Assembly: GCF_009848685.1 (NCBI RefSeq)
Contig: NZ_WXTX01000007.1
Location: forward strand, 1 to 64,000
Source: Andreprevotia sp. IGB-42
GTDB taxonomy: Bacteria; Pseudomonadota; Gammaproteobacteria; Burkholderiales; Chitinibacteraceae
Length of the DNA stretch: 64,000 nucleotides
Reading direction: 5' to 3'
The position numbers were made by a program, and so were the translations under genes. The notes beneath the pieces are model-generated. The model ran no database searches, was not told the origin of the DNA, and saw only the letters and a list, made by a program, of their open reading frames with translations. Numbering within the stretch: the stretch's first letter is position 1; every line of letters starts with the position of its first letter. Below, piece after piece: positions 47,517-56,216 of the stretch.

Positions 47517-48113
47517 CTAAGCGTTCACCGCATTGCGCAGCTTGTCGATATCCACCTCGTCCATATAGGTCCTGATGTTCTTCCATACCGCATGAAAGCC
47601 ATAGCCGCCGTGCTCCAGCTCTTCCATCGCCTGCTGCTTGCTCCAGCCCTGATACACCACGCGGTACAGCGCGGAAACCAGGCCGGTGCGGTCGGCACCG
47701 TGCAGACAGTGGATCAGTACCGGGCCGTTGCTGTCGACTTCGCGCAGCGCCTTCAGCGCAGTGATCATGTCTGCATCGCGGATGTTCCAGGTATTGATGG
47801 GAATGCGCTGGATGGCAATCTTGCTGCCGGCAAGAATCTTGTCGTCGGCATGGTAGGCGCGGAAGCTGATCACCTTGCGCACCCCCAGCCGCTGCAGCTG
47901 GGCCACGTCTTTTTTCGTCAGCGCGGCACTGCGGTAGAGATTGGGCGTGATGCGGTACAGATTGTTGACGGATGCATCCGTAACCGGCTGCGCCCATCTT
48001 TGCGGGCGGGTGGCCGTGCCACCGGCTGCGTGTTCCGCGTTGGCGATGCCGGCCTGGCCAACAAGCAGCGCGGCCAGCAACACGGCCAGTACAGGGGAAG
48101 AAGGGTGGGGCAT
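47517..48113 (-). CDS. Exported Cys-dependent (dual-specificity/tyrosine-type) phosphatase
   Basis: ATG 48113 gives 198 residues with a signal-like start (MPHPSSPVLAVLLAALLVG). The domain carries the P-loop HCLHGADRTG (Cys-x5-Arg) and an upstream NLYRSAALTKKDVAQL segment as in bacterial DSP/PTP proteins. With an exported location, substrates could be phospholipid head groups, inositol phosphates or phosphoproteins. It lies 19 bases after the membrane-protein gene, third in an operon with a glycolipid-type glycosyltransferase, which favours a lipid role (inference). Confidence 0.8.
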   Translation of the reverse strand: MPHPSSPVLAVLLAALLVGQAGIANAEHAAGGTATRPQRWAQPVTDASVNNLYRITPNLYRSAALTKKDVAQLQRLGVRKVISFRAYHADDKILAGSKIAIQRIPINTWNIRDADMITALKALREVDSNGPVLIHCLHGADRTGLVSALYRVVYQGWSKQQAMEELEHGGYGFHAVWKNIRTYMDEVDIDKLRNAVNA

Positions 48114-48132
48114 GGATGATCTGCGTCGGGGT

Positions 48133-48645
48133 TCAGGGCTGGGGCGATGATGCTGCGGATTTGTCGGAGGGTTTACCGGATACAAACAGCAACACCAGCG
48201 CCACGGCGGTCATGGTCCAGTAATCGGTGGGGGCAAAGGCGATCCAGTGCTTGTGCCAGGGCACGAATTCCGGGCTGAAGTGAGCAATGCCGTAGGCAGG
48301 GTTGAGCACGAACCACAGGTAGTCTTCACTGATCCAGAACAGCATGATGCAGGCCACGATGCGGGCTTCGATCCGCCACGACCACTGGCAGGAAAAGAAC
48401 ACCGGCAAGTGGAAGAACAGGCCGATGAATGGAAACACCCACGCGTGGTAGCCGGTCATTGCCCGGCCGCCCCAGAAGATATCCAGCAGCCAGTGTTTTT
48501 CCACCCGCCACGTGGGCAGGTTGGCGGCCCAGCCGCCAGCGCCCTCGATCTGGATTTCCACGTTGGCAAAGAAAAACCCCAGCAGCAATACCCACGCCAG
48601 CAGCAGCAGCGTTTGCCCGCGGGGGATCAGCCGTTGCCGGTTCAT
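48133..48645 (-). CDS. Conserved aromatic-rich membrane protein, 170 aa
   Basis: ATG 48645 overlaps the stop of the glycosyltransferase gene (ATGA), indicating coupled translation. The product has four hydrophobic segments and aromatic or His-rich loops: WHKHW, PTDYW, EDYLWFVLNPAYG. I do not recognise a named family. The very long minus-strand frame reaching 49488 is only a shadow of the glycosyltransferase gene. The conserved His, Asp and Trp positions could form an active or metal site facing the membrane, but this is speculation. Confidence 0.75.
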   Translation of the reverse strand: MNRQRLIPRGQTLLLLAWVLLLGFFFANVEIQIEGAGGWAANLPTWRVEKHWLLDIFWGGRAMTGYHAWVFPFIGLFFHLPVFFSCQWSWRIEARIVACIMLFWISEDYLWFVLNPAYGIAHFSPEFVPWHKHWIAFAPTDYWTMTAVALVLLFVSGKPSDKSAASSPQP

Positions 48646-49769
48646 GCGTGTTGCTGCGCCAGCACGCGGTCGAGCACGAAGCGCGCCGCGTGCGGGCGGC
48701 CCAGTGGCACGATCTTGCGCTGCATGGTGGCCAGGCGCTCCGGCTCGGCCAGCAGCGCGCGGATGCGGAACTCCAGCGCTGCGGCATCGATGGCCTTGAG
48801 CGCCACGCCTTGCTCCAGCAGGAAATCGGCGTTGCGCTCTTCCTGCCCGGGTATCGGTGAATTGACGATCATCGGCAGCCCCATCGCCATGCACTCGGAG
48901 GTGGTCAGCCCGCCAGGCTTGGTGATGGCCAGGTCCGCACACGCCATCAGCCGTTCCACCTTGTTGGTGAAGCCCTGCGGAAACAACCGACCCGGGTGGG
49001 CGGCGGCAATCTGCTGCAGCGATGCCAGCATGGCTTCGTTCTTGCCGCACATGGCGATCAGCTGGAAATCGCCATCCATGGCCAGCAGGCGCTCGACCAG
49101 TGCTTCCAGCCCGCCCAGCCCGGCACCGCCCGCCATCATCAGAAAGGTCTGGCGCGCCGGGTCCAGCCCGTATTCGGCCGCGCACTCGGCCCGATCGAGC
49201 GGTGCGGCAAATGCCGGCATGATGGGGATGCCGCTCACATGCACGATATCGGCCGGCAGGCCGCGCAGACGCATGCGGTAGGCAATTTCCTCGTTGGCGG
49301 CAAAATAGCCGGCCATATTGGGTACGATCCACATGCTGTGCAGATCGAAATCCGTCACCTGTACCCATACCGGTACGTTGATGCGCGCCTTGCGGATTTC
49401 CCGCGACAGCAATTCGGCCGGCAGGAAGTGTGTGCAGATGATGGCATCGGGCTTTTGCTGCTTGATCTCGGCGATCAGCGCACGGCAATTGAGCCGCTCC
49501 ACCGCGCGGCGCAGCTTCTGGCTTAGCCCGCTTTGCTCGGCTTCATCGGTTTTCTGGTACAGGTAGCCCCACAGTGCCGGGTGGTTGCTCACCAGCTTGA
49601 TGTAGAAATCCGTATAGAGCTTGCGGAAACCGCTGCCCACGTATTCCATCACGTCCAGGTGCGTGGCACTGATGGCCGCATCATGCAGTGCGGCGCTGGC
49701 TTCGATGGCCTGTGCGGCGCGCATGTGGCCGGCACCGGCGCTGACACTCAGGATCAGGATTTTTTTCAT
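48642..49769 (-). CDS. MGDG-synthase/UgtP-like glycosyltransferase (GT28)
   Basis: ATG 49769 (MKKILILSVSAGAGHMRAAQA) gives 375 residues. The N-terminal MGDG_synth domain (SAGAGH loop, YTDFYIKLVSNHPALWGYLY) is followed by a GT28 C-terminal UDP-sugar domain (MMAGGAGLGG, ITKPGGLTTSECMAMGLPM). Such enzymes transfer glucose or galactose to diacylglycerol in the cytoplasmic leaflet, making glycolipids. They may replace phospholipids under phosphate stress. It heads the operon with the membrane protein and phosphatase. Confidence 0.88.
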   Translation of the reverse strand: MKKILILSVSAGAGHMRAAQAIEASAALHDAAISATHLDVMEYVGSGFRKLYTDFYIKLVSNHPALWGYLYQKTDEAEQSGLSQKLRRAVERLNCRALIAEIKQQKPDAIICTHFLPAELLSREIRKARINVPVWVQVTDFDLHSMWIVPNMAGYFAANEEIAYRMRLRGLPADIVHVSGIPIMPAFAAPLDRAECAAEYGLDPARQTFLMMAGGAGLGGLEALVERLLAMDGDFQLIAMCGKNEAMLASLQQIAAAHPGRLFPQGFTNKVERLMACADLAITKPGGLTTSECMAMGLPMIVNSPIPGQEERNADFLLEQGVALKAIDAAALEFRIRALLAEPERLATMQRKIVPLGRPHAARFVLDRVLAQQHA

Positions 49770-49986
49770 GGATGCTCTTGCGTGATCGGGCATGGGCCTT
49801 GCGCGTCAGGATGAGCGCAGGGAAGAACAGGCAAGCCGTTTTCTACCAGAAAAAACGGCCAGGTGACAGCCGCATGACAGCGGCGCCAGCAGACAAGTGA
49901 GGCCAGCCACAACGGCAACCTGAAGATTGCCGCTGGCGGTGGTGCAATGGCGGACCCACTGCCGCCAGGTGGACGGCGGGCAAAAA

Positions 49987-50009
49987 AACGGGCCGTTGCG
50001 CGGCCCGTA
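49987..50009 (-). terminator. Terminator after the LprI-like gene
   Basis: ACGGGCCG pairs with CGGCCCGT around a TTGCG-type loop. In minus orientation it runs into a T tract (A tract on the plus strand). Confidence 0.75.
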
Positions 50010-50012
50010 CGA

Positions 50013-50390
50013 TCATTTCAGTTTGCTGTTCATGCAGCCGGCGCTGCTGCACTCGCGTGAACGCTCGGTGAGGAACTGCACGCGCTCGGTAGTGGTGCGG
50101 GTGGCGCAATCGAGGTTCACGTAAAAGCCCTTGGCGTCCTTGTAGCTGCACTCGCTATTGCGGTTGCTGATCCACGCCAGCTGGCCTTTCTTCAGCGCAG
50201 CCTTGCCGTCTGCATCCAGCTGCTTCACAAGCTTGCCGTACACCTCGTTCAAGTCCTTGTCTGCCTGCAGGTACACCTTGTTCAGGCAGTAGAGGCCGTC
50301 GAAATCATCTTTCGGCTTGTCACAGTTCGAATTGGCACTGGCCAGTGCAGAGACCAGCAACAGGCCAGCGGCCATCAGCATTTTCTTCAT
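50013..50390 (-). CDS. LprI-type lysozyme inhibitor domain protein (DUF1311)
   Basis: ATG 50390 gives 125 residues with a Sec signal (MKKMLMAAGLLLVSALASA). The mature part has the DUF1311 pattern: NCDKPKDDFDGLYCLNKVYLQADKDLNEVYGKL, with cysteines that could pair (Cys in NCD, LYC, ECS and DCA). LprI-type domains inhibit lysozyme in the envelope of some bacteria. Whether this one does is unknown. A terminator follows. Confidence 0.82.
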   Translation of the reverse strand: MKKMLMAAGLLLVSALASANSNCDKPKDDFDGLYCLNKVYLQADKDLNEVYGKLVKQLDADGKAALKKGQLAWISNRNSECSYKDAKGFYVNLDCATRTTTERVQFLTERSRECSSAGCMNSKLK

Positions 50391-50478
50391 GGGTTTTCTC
50401 CGGACAGGGGCCGCGGCGGTCGAGGTGCTGCCGCGCCACCCATCTATAGTTGATGCCCGCAACGGGCGAAAGGCGGCG

Positions 50479-51516
50479 TTACAGCGCCGGGCTCTGGTAC
50501 TGCCGATACAGTTGCTCGATGCCGGCTTCCAGCTCCGGCGTGATCACTACCTTGCTGCTGCCGATGTCCTCGCCCAGCTGCGCCAGCGTGGTGGCACCGA
50601 TGATGGTGCTGGCCACGAACCAGCGGCTTTGCACGAAGGCCAGCGCCAGCTCGGTGGGGGTGATGCCATGGCTGCGTGCCAGCGCCGCGTAGGCGGCAAT
50701 GGCTTCTTCCACGAAGGGCTTGCGGTAACGCGCGCCAAATTGCGGAAAGCGCGTCATGCGGCCGTCCTTGTCGTCGCCCGCCAGGTATTTGCCGCTGAGC
50801 AGGCCGAACGCCAGCGGGCTGTACACCAGCAATGACACCTGCTCGCGATGGCAGGCTTCGACAAGCCCGCTCTCGAACGCGCGGTTGATCAGGTTATACA
50901 CGTTCTGGATGGTCTTGATGCGCGGCAGGCCGTTGGCATCCGCCACATGCGCCCACTCGGCCACGCCCCAGGCGGTTTCGTTGGATACGCCCAAGTAACG
51001 CACCTTGCCGGCCTTCACCAGCTGCGTCAGCGCTTCCAGCTGCTCATGGATGCCGGGCGTGTCGGGTTTTTCATCGGCCGGGTTGTACAGGCTGCTGCCG
51101 AACATGGGCACCGCGCGCGCTGGCCAGTGCACCTGGTAAAGATCGACATGATCCGTTTGCAGCCGCTGCAGCGATGCATCGCATGCTGCAACGATCTGCG
51201 CGGCGGTAAATTGCGGGCCGCCGCGTATCCAGGCCATGCCACGGTTGGGGCCGGATACCTTGGTGGCGATCACCACCTTGTCGCGCGGTTGTTTCGCCAG
51301 CCAGCTGCCCACATGGGCTTCGGTGCGGCCCTGTGTGCTGCCATTGGCGGGTACCGGGTACATTTCGGCGGTATCGATGAAATTGATGCCGGCGGCAACG
51401 GCGGCGTCGAGCTGCTGGTGCGCGTCCTGCTCGCTGTTCTGTTCGCCGAAGGTCATGGTGCCGAGGCAAAGCGATGAGACGGTCAGGTCGGTGCCGGGAA
51501 GCAGGCGGTGTTGCAT
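50479..51516 (-). CDS. tas: Aldo/keto reductase, Tas-like
   Basis: ATG 51516 (MQHRLLPGTDLTVSSLCLGTMTFG) gives 345 residues, as in Escherichia coli Tas. The tetrad residues are visible: Asp and Tyr in FIDTAEMYP, Lys in VVIATKVSG, His in LYQVHWPAR. NADPH-binding features are at the C-terminus (STIIGATTLAQL). It reduces aldehydes or ketones with NADPH in the cytosol; the natural substrate is unknown. A longer frame to 51588 lacks a ribosome-binding site. Confidence 0.9.
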   Translation of the reverse strand: MQHRLLPGTDLTVSSLCLGTMTFGEQNSEQDAHQQLDAAVAAGINFIDTAEMYPVPANGSTQGRTEAHVGSWLAKQPRDKVVIATKVSGPNRGMAWIRGGPQFTAAQIVAACDASLQRLQTDHVDLYQVHWPARAVPMFGSSLYNPADEKPDTPGIHEQLEALTQLVKAGKVRYLGVSNETAWGVAEWAHVADANGLPRIKTIQNVYNLINRAFESGLVEACHREQVSLLVYSPLAFGLLSGKYLAGDDKDGRMTRFPQFGARYRKPFVEEAIAAYAALARSHGITPTELALAFVQSRWFVASTIIGATTLAQLGEDIGSSKVVITPELEAGIEQLYRQYQSPAL

Positions 51517-51606
51517 GGGGTTACTCCAGAAAACCGGTGGTGTGACGGGGCCAGCACCGGGTTGCGGACGTGAAAAGAGCCGGTGCAACCGGCTCTGGGC
51601 ATGGCT

Positions 51607-52539
51607 TTATTTCTTGGTGTCGAATATCGGGGTCAGCGTATAGCCGCGTGCGCGCAGGCGCTCGATCAGCCCATCCTTGCCCGGCAGGTGCAAGGTGCCC
51701 ACGGCAATGAAGCTGTTGCCCTTGGCCAGCAGTTCCTGCATGCGCTCATCCATGCGCACGTTGCGATCAGCCAGCAGGGTTTTGTCTTTCCAGTTGTCGA
51801 AGAACGCCTTGTCGGCATCCGGCAGATTCACTTCATCCTTGTCGGCAAACTTGAGCATGCCGGTGATGTCGCGCTTCACGTACAGCGCCACCAACTGTTT
51901 GTAGTAGCCATCGAGCTGCGGCTGCTGGTCGATCAGGCTGTTCAGCAGGCTGATCTGCTTGTCCTGCGGGATGTCCTCGAACACGGCGATCTGTTCTTCC
52001 ACCGTTTCCAGCCCCAGGTATTCGCGCTCGCTCTCGATGGCCATCTTGGCCAGCAGCAAGTCCAGCGGCGCCTGGCCAGCCTGGTGCTTGGGTACCATCA
52101 GCTGCATGGCTGCCGCCCAAGGCTTCATGCGGCGTGCGGCCACTTCCGGGTAGCTGCGCGCTTCCAGCTCGGGCAGCAGTTTCTTGTAGCGCTCGGCTCC
52201 GATCAGGTCAGCCAGTTGCTGGCCTTCCGGCATCAGCATGCTCTTGGCCAGCGCCATCATCATCGGGAAATCCAGGCGGATTTCGGTAACGATGCGGTCG
52301 GAACTGTCGAATGCCTTCTGGATGGGGGCTGAGAGCGTGGTGACTGCCGGATCGGTCACGTGCGCGGTGCCGAACAGCCACGACGATTTCATGCCGGCCT
52401 TGTCGACGCGCCACAGCACTGCTGCCGGAAAAGCGGCCTCGTTCGCGGCCTTGGGCTTTGCTGCGGCCAGCGCTGGCAACGGGGCAAGTAATGAGGCTGC
52501 ACAGAGTGACAACAACAGCGGGCGCAGGCGTTTCAACAT
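51607..52539 (-). CDS. TraB/GumN-family protein
   Basis: ATG 52539 gives 310 residues with a Sec signal (MLKRLRPLLLSLCAASLLAPLPALA, about 1-25). The body has the TraB/GumN landmarks: SSWLFGTAH near the start, EGQQL in the middle, and LLAKGNSFIAVGTLHLPGKDGLIERLRARGY at the end, with GxxH motifs that may bind metal as in the Tiki-like protease fold. It is probably a periplasmic enzyme of unknown substrate. Confidence 0.87.
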   Translation of the reverse strand: MLKRLRPLLLSLCAASLLAPLPALAAAKPKAANEAAFPAAVLWRVDKAGMKSSWLFGTAHVTDPAVTTLSAPIQKAFDSSDRIVTEIRLDFPMMMALAKSMLMPEGQQLADLIGAERYKKLLPELEARSYPEVAARRMKPWAAAMQLMVPKHQAGQAPLDLLLAKMAIESEREYLGLETVEEQIAVFEDIPQDKQISLLNSLIDQQPQLDGYYKQLVALYVKRDITGMLKFADKDEVNLPDADKAFFDNWKDKTLLADRNVRMDERMQELLAKGNSFIAVGTLHLPGKDGLIERLRARGYTLTPIFDTKK

Positions 52540-52648
52540 GGACGGTCTCCAGAGATAGACCGCCAAGTATAACGGGATGCCGCGAGCTGTTGGCGGGATG
52601 CGTGCAATGCCCGTACGCGGGTGTGGCGTGCGGGTTGCCTGACCGGCG

Positions 52649-53242
52649 TCAGACGCGGATCAGCGTCTTGACGGCCTTCATGTACTGATCGGCATACGGT
52701 GCGCCGGTGCGCGATTCGCGCAGCGCCATGTTCCAGCGCGCCATCACGGTTTTCAGGCGGGCGGCATTCTGCACCGCTTCGATTTCCGCCACCAGGCTGT
52801 TGCCCATCAGGCCGAGAAATTGCGTGGTGCTGTCGCGCATCAGTACCTTGATGTCGTTGATGCGGGCTGGGTCCAGCTCGGACTCGGCTTCTTCCTGGGC
52901 CGGCGGGGTGCTCATCACCGGGGGGCTGGAGATCACCGGTAGGATGGGGCCAGCAGCAGCGGGGCTGTGGGCGGCGATGCCGGCATCGCTGTCGCCCAGC
53001 ATGCGGAAGGTGGCGATGGCCGCGGGGTTGACGATGAAGCCGCGCGTTTCCAGTTCCAGCAGCAGTGTCATCACATCGCTGCCTGCCAGCATGGTGCTCA
53101 GCATGCGCACGGTGCGTGCACCGTCGATCACGATCAGCAGGCGGCGCAGCAGGGGCGACAAGTTGCCGCGCTGCTGTATTTCCTGCTGGCCTTTGTCGGT
53201 TTTCACATACACCGCGTTGGACATACCGGCTGGTATCTGCAT
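52649..53242 (-). CDS. Hypothetical protein, 197 aa
   Basis: ATG 53242 (MQIPAGMSNAVYVKTDKGQQ) gives 197 residues with no signal peptide. The first half (TDKGQQEIQQRGNLSPLLRRLLIVIDGARTVRMLS) is helical and resembles regions found in cytosolic regulatory proteins of beta- and gammaproteobacteria. A Pro/Ala linker (about 100-130) joins a helical C-terminal domain. No domain was recognised. The earlier in-frame starts lack ribosome-binding sites. Confidence 0.65.
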   Translation of the reverse strand: MQIPAGMSNAVYVKTDKGQQEIQQRGNLSPLLRRLLIVIDGARTVRMLSTMLAGSDVMTLLLELETRGFIVNPAAIATFRMLGDSDAGIAAHSPAAAGPILPVISSPPVMSTPPAQEEAESELDPARINDIKVLMRDSTTQFLGLMGNSLVAEIEAVQNAARLKTVMARWNMALRESRTGAPYADQYMKAVKTLIRV

Positions 53243-53598
53243 CGTATCCACCCCTGAGGTTCGTCGCCATTCTATGCGCCAAGCATGACGAAACCGGGAT
53301 GGTTTGATGATGATTTGCTGTCCGTAAATGAAAGATGGCGGGGTGTCGCAAGGCTGTATTTTCGGGTAATCCGGCCTGCAGCCGGTCATATCCGTCAGCC
53401 ATTGCTGTCAGCGGGCGCGAACAGGCCGAAAAAAGGCGCTGTTGATGTCAGCCTGGCCGTGGATGGTCTCGCAGCGGATCAGTACACCAGCGTGGCGCTG
53501 CCCGTCCCCAATCCGGTTACTGGCGGGAGTGGTGGGCCGCGTGCACGTGCTGCCGGGTTAATGGAAAATGGCACACCAGACTTTTGAAGAATGCCTTG
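53243..53598. other. Intergenic stretch without a supported gene
   Basis: About 356 bases between the divergent 197-residue gene and the frameshifted gene at 53599. Only short overlapping frames were seen. It may hold promoters in both directions; no clear element was identified. Confidence 0.4.
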
Positions 53599-54086
53599 AT
53601 GTATCACATGTTGTCCCGGCTGGAATCCATGCTGCAAACCTTGGTGGGTAAGCCTGTTGCGGCCAAATCCATAGCAGGCAACACGATCCTGCTGTTTTGG
53701 GACGCCGCCCCCCACCCGGGCAGCCGGATGAAAGAAGCAGCCTGTGGCTTGATCCGCCATGGCGGGTGGAAGGCGAGAATGGCGTTGTTGCATCCAGCTA
53801 TGGTTTTCCGGATGAGCCGGAAGAGGACGAAACTACCGCGCAGTACCGGCGGCGCTTTGAACAGAAATGTCGCGAATCGGATCTGCTCATTGGCAGGGTG
53901 CTGGTTGCTGTTGCAATTGACCAGTTAAGCAGCGATCTCACGCTGACATTTGAAGGCGGCTGCCAGCTGCGCAATTTTGCGGTGGACATGCATGAAGATG
54001 AGAATTGGCGTTTCAGGGATGGCGCCACCGGCCAGACCTACCGTGTGCGCATGGATGGCGTGAAAGTGAGTGGCGATTTCCATTGA
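53599..54086 (+). pseudogene. Hypothetical protein gene broken at a C6 tract (possible immunity-type family)
   Basis: Two plus-strand frames make one coherent protein. The first runs MYHMLSRLESML to ILLFWDAA. The second continues PPPGQPDERSSLWLDPPW and ends VKVSGDFH at 54086. The change of frame lies at a run of six C at 53708-53713; a seventh C would restore one frame of about 162 residues. The second half has an Asp/Glu-rich centre and ENWRFRD, a pattern seen in small cytosolic proteins near polymorphic-toxin loci, but no toxin is nearby. It could be a mutation, a phase-variable tract or a base-calling error. Confidence 0.6.
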
Positions 54087-54300
54087 ATCGCCTCTGCATC
54101 AATTGGCCGAATTGGCCGTGCCGGCGATGGTCAGTTTCCAATTGGATGCACGCTGCTGGATCAGCGTTTTCCCCGTGTCGCACAGGCCTGCATTCCATCA
54201 GGCCGTTGTCCGACATTCTTCCTTGTTTGCAAAGCCCAAGATGGCCAGCAATGATGGCCAGTTGTGTGGCCGTCGGTGTTCATATCCAAGGAGAAGCATC

Positions 54301-54828
54301 ATGTCCGGCAACCATATCGACCCGAACGATCCACGCGACAACGAAGACCCGGTCACCGGAGCGGAGAGTTTTCATCCGGCCGGTACCGCAGCCGGCGCCG
54401 CCGCAGGTGGCGTGGCCGGCATGGGGGCAGCGGCGGTGGCGGGTGCTGCCATGGGTACGGCGGGTGGCCCGGCGGGGATGGTGGTGGGGGCGGCGATCGG
54501 CGCGGTAGCCGGGGGCTTGGCGGGCAAGGTGGTTGCCGAGCGGGTCAACCCTTCGGCAGAAGATGAATACTGGCGGGCCAACCACGCCAGCCAGCCGTAT
54601 GCCGATCCGGCTTTCGGTTTCGACGATTACCAGCCGGCCTACAAAACCGGCTATCTCGGCCGGGATCAATACGATGAGCTGAGCTTTGACGAAGTAGAGC
54701 CGGAGCTGCGCGCAGATTATGAGCGGCATCGCGAGCATGCCACGCTGGATTGGGAGCAGAGCCGCGAAGCGGTGCGCGCTTCGTGGAACCGGGTGGACGA
54801 GCAGTACCGCGATCGCACGGGTGCTTGA
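54301..54828 (+). CDS. Glycine-zipper protein, 175 aa
   Basis: AAGGAGAAG precedes ATG 54301. After an acidic N-terminus (about 1-25) a long Gly/Ala-rich hydrophobic stretch (about 30-80; GAAAGGVAGMGAAAVAGAAM) forms a glycine-zipper-type membrane segment. An acidic, aromatic C-terminal half (DEYWRANHASQPYAD) follows. Such proteins are usually envelope or stress-related; their roles are poorly known. The frame begins further upstream, but only this start has a ribosome-binding site. Confidence 0.8.
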   Translation: MSGNHIDPNDPRDNEDPVTGAESFHPAGTAAGAAAGGVAGMGAAAVAGAAMGTAGGPAGMVVGAAIGAVAGGLAGKVVAERVNPSAEDEYWRANHASQPYADPAFGFDDYQPAYKTGYLGRDQYDELSFDEVEPELRADYERHREHATLDWEQSREAVRASWNRVDEQYRDRTGA

Positions 54829-55069
54829 GCACTGCAGGTAAATCCACGTTGCAGGGCTCCCTGCTTGCAGGCGGCCTTTTTCAAGTGCGGTATATCCCAC
54901 AAGGAAGAGTCCGATACCTACAACGGAATACGCCGCAGGTTACTGATTTTGTCCGGCCTGATTTGCCAATATCAATTCAGCAGCATCCGCCAATGGCAGC
55001 TTGTTTTTGCAAGCAGATTGCCTGGCAATCCATTCCAAAAGTCCATTACTTTTATCGGGAGCATTTCAA

Positions 55070-55984
55070 ATGCCAAACACAGCTCCGCTTACGCCAGTGC
55101 ATGATTCAACTCGTGGCGTTTTCAATGCAGTACCAGATGGCGCGCTGGATGCCAATCGCTCGGGCGTATCCTGGGCGGCGATCTTCGCCGGTGCCACAGC
55201 CGCGGCGGCTTTGTCGCTGATCCTGCTGGTACTCGGTTTTGGCCTTGGGCTATCCAGTGTTTCGCCGTGGGCAAACAATGACTGGTCCACTATTGGCATC
55301 GCCGCGGTGGCCTGGATTGCATTTACCCAACTGGCGGCATCGGGCATCGGTGGCTATCTGTCTGGCCGCCTGCGGGTGAAGTGGGCCAGCGTGCATACCG
55401 ATGAAGTATATTTCCGCGATACCGCGCACGGCTTGCTGAGCTGGGCAGTGGCATCCTTGCTGACCGTTGCCCTGGTCGGGGGCGGTGCTGCCAGCCTGGT
55501 GAAGGGCGTTGCTGGTGCAGGTTCTGCTGCGGCAGTTGCTACCGGTGTTGCTGCCGGCCCGGCGATCCAGCGCGATGCACCGCACATCGGTAACCCGGTC
55601 GATTATTTCTCCGACCAGTTGCTGCGTAGCGACAAGGTGGCGGAAACCAATCCCGAAGCACGCATCGAAGTGAGCAGGATCTTCGTGACCGATCTGGCCG
55701 CTGGCAGCCTGCCGGCCAATGACCGTGCTTACCTGGCGCAGCATGTTGCACAGCGCACCGGCCTTAACAAGGCCGAGGCAGAACAACGGGTCGATGCCGT
55801 ATTTGCCAACGCCATCCGTGCACGCGATGAAGCCAAGGCGGCTGCAGACGCGGCGCGCAAGGCGGCAGCACATACTGCACTGTGGTTGTTCGCCGCGTTG
55901 CTGTTCGGCGCCTTCGTTGCCAGCATCACCGCAACCATCGGTGGCCGCCAGCGTGATCGCTTGTCCCCGCTGCCCACCCTTTGA
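55070..55984 (+). CDS. Multi-pass membrane protein, 304 aa
   Basis: ATG 55070 (MPNTAPLTP) has GGGAG upstream. The protein has hydrophobic segments at about 35-60, 75-95, 125-150 and 270-290, with a helical loop of about 120 residues between the last two. Several are Gly/Ala-rich (SWAAIFAGATAAAALSLIL). I do not recognise a specific family; similar proteins with the motif WAAIFAGA are common in soil betaproteobacteria. A 24-residue membrane peptide gene follows by 22 bases, probably in the same transcript. Confidence 0.75.
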   Translation: MPNTAPLTPVHDSTRGVFNAVPDGALDANRSGVSWAAIFAGATAAAALSLILLVLGFGLGLSSVSPWANNDWSTIGIAAVAWIAFTQLAASGIGGYLSGRLRVKWASVHTDEVYFRDTAHGLLSWAVASLLTVALVGGGAASLVKGVAGAGSAAAVATGVAAGPAIQRDAPHIGNPVDYFSDQLLRSDKVAETNPEARIEVSRIFVTDLAAGSLPANDRAYLAQHVAQRTGLNKAEAEQRVDAVFANAIRARDEAKAAADAARKAAAHTALWLFAALLFGAFVASITATIGGRQRDRLSPLPTL

Positions 55985-56006
55985 TCAACCCGGTTAGGAG
56001 ATAATC

Positions 56007-56081
56007 ATGCGCTCGATTCTTTTGCTCTTGCTTGGTATTCCACTGCCCATCGTGATCCTGATTGCACTGTTCGTGCATTGA
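56007..56081 (+). CDS. 24-residue single-pass membrane peptide
   Basis: A TTAGGAG Shine-Dalgarno at 55994-56000 lies six bases before ATG 56007. The 24 codons encode an almost entirely hydrophobic peptide (begins MRSILLLLLGIPLPIV, ends ALFVH). One charged residue near the N-terminus favours N-in insertion. It lies 22 bases after the 304-residue membrane protein and is followed by a strong terminator. The good ribosome-binding site and operon position argue that it is a real small protein, possibly a partner of its neighbour. Confidence 0.7.
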   Translation: MRSILLLLLGIPLPIVILIALFVH

Positions 56082-56103
56082 GTTGCGCATAGTGGGTAGC
56101 TGA

Positions 56104-56136
56104 ACAAAACGGCGTGCATTGCACGCCGTTTTGTTT
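56104..56136 (+). terminator. Terminator after the small membrane peptide gene
   Basis: CAAAACGGCGTGCA and TGCACGCCGTTTTG form a nearly loop-less perfect hairpin, followed by TTTT. It is symmetric and may stop transcription in both directions. Confidence 0.8.
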
Positions 56137-56216
56137 TGCGGCGCCAACTGTTTGATAACAACATGCTGCAAAGATGGGGAGCAACACTTGCTTGATATTG
56201 ACCGGGGCCGCGGTCT

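Noticed and set aside
48646-49488. N-terminal extension of the membrane-protein frame
   Set aside because: It overlaps the glycosyltransferase gene in another frame with unlikely composition; ATG 48645 is coupled to the preceding stop.
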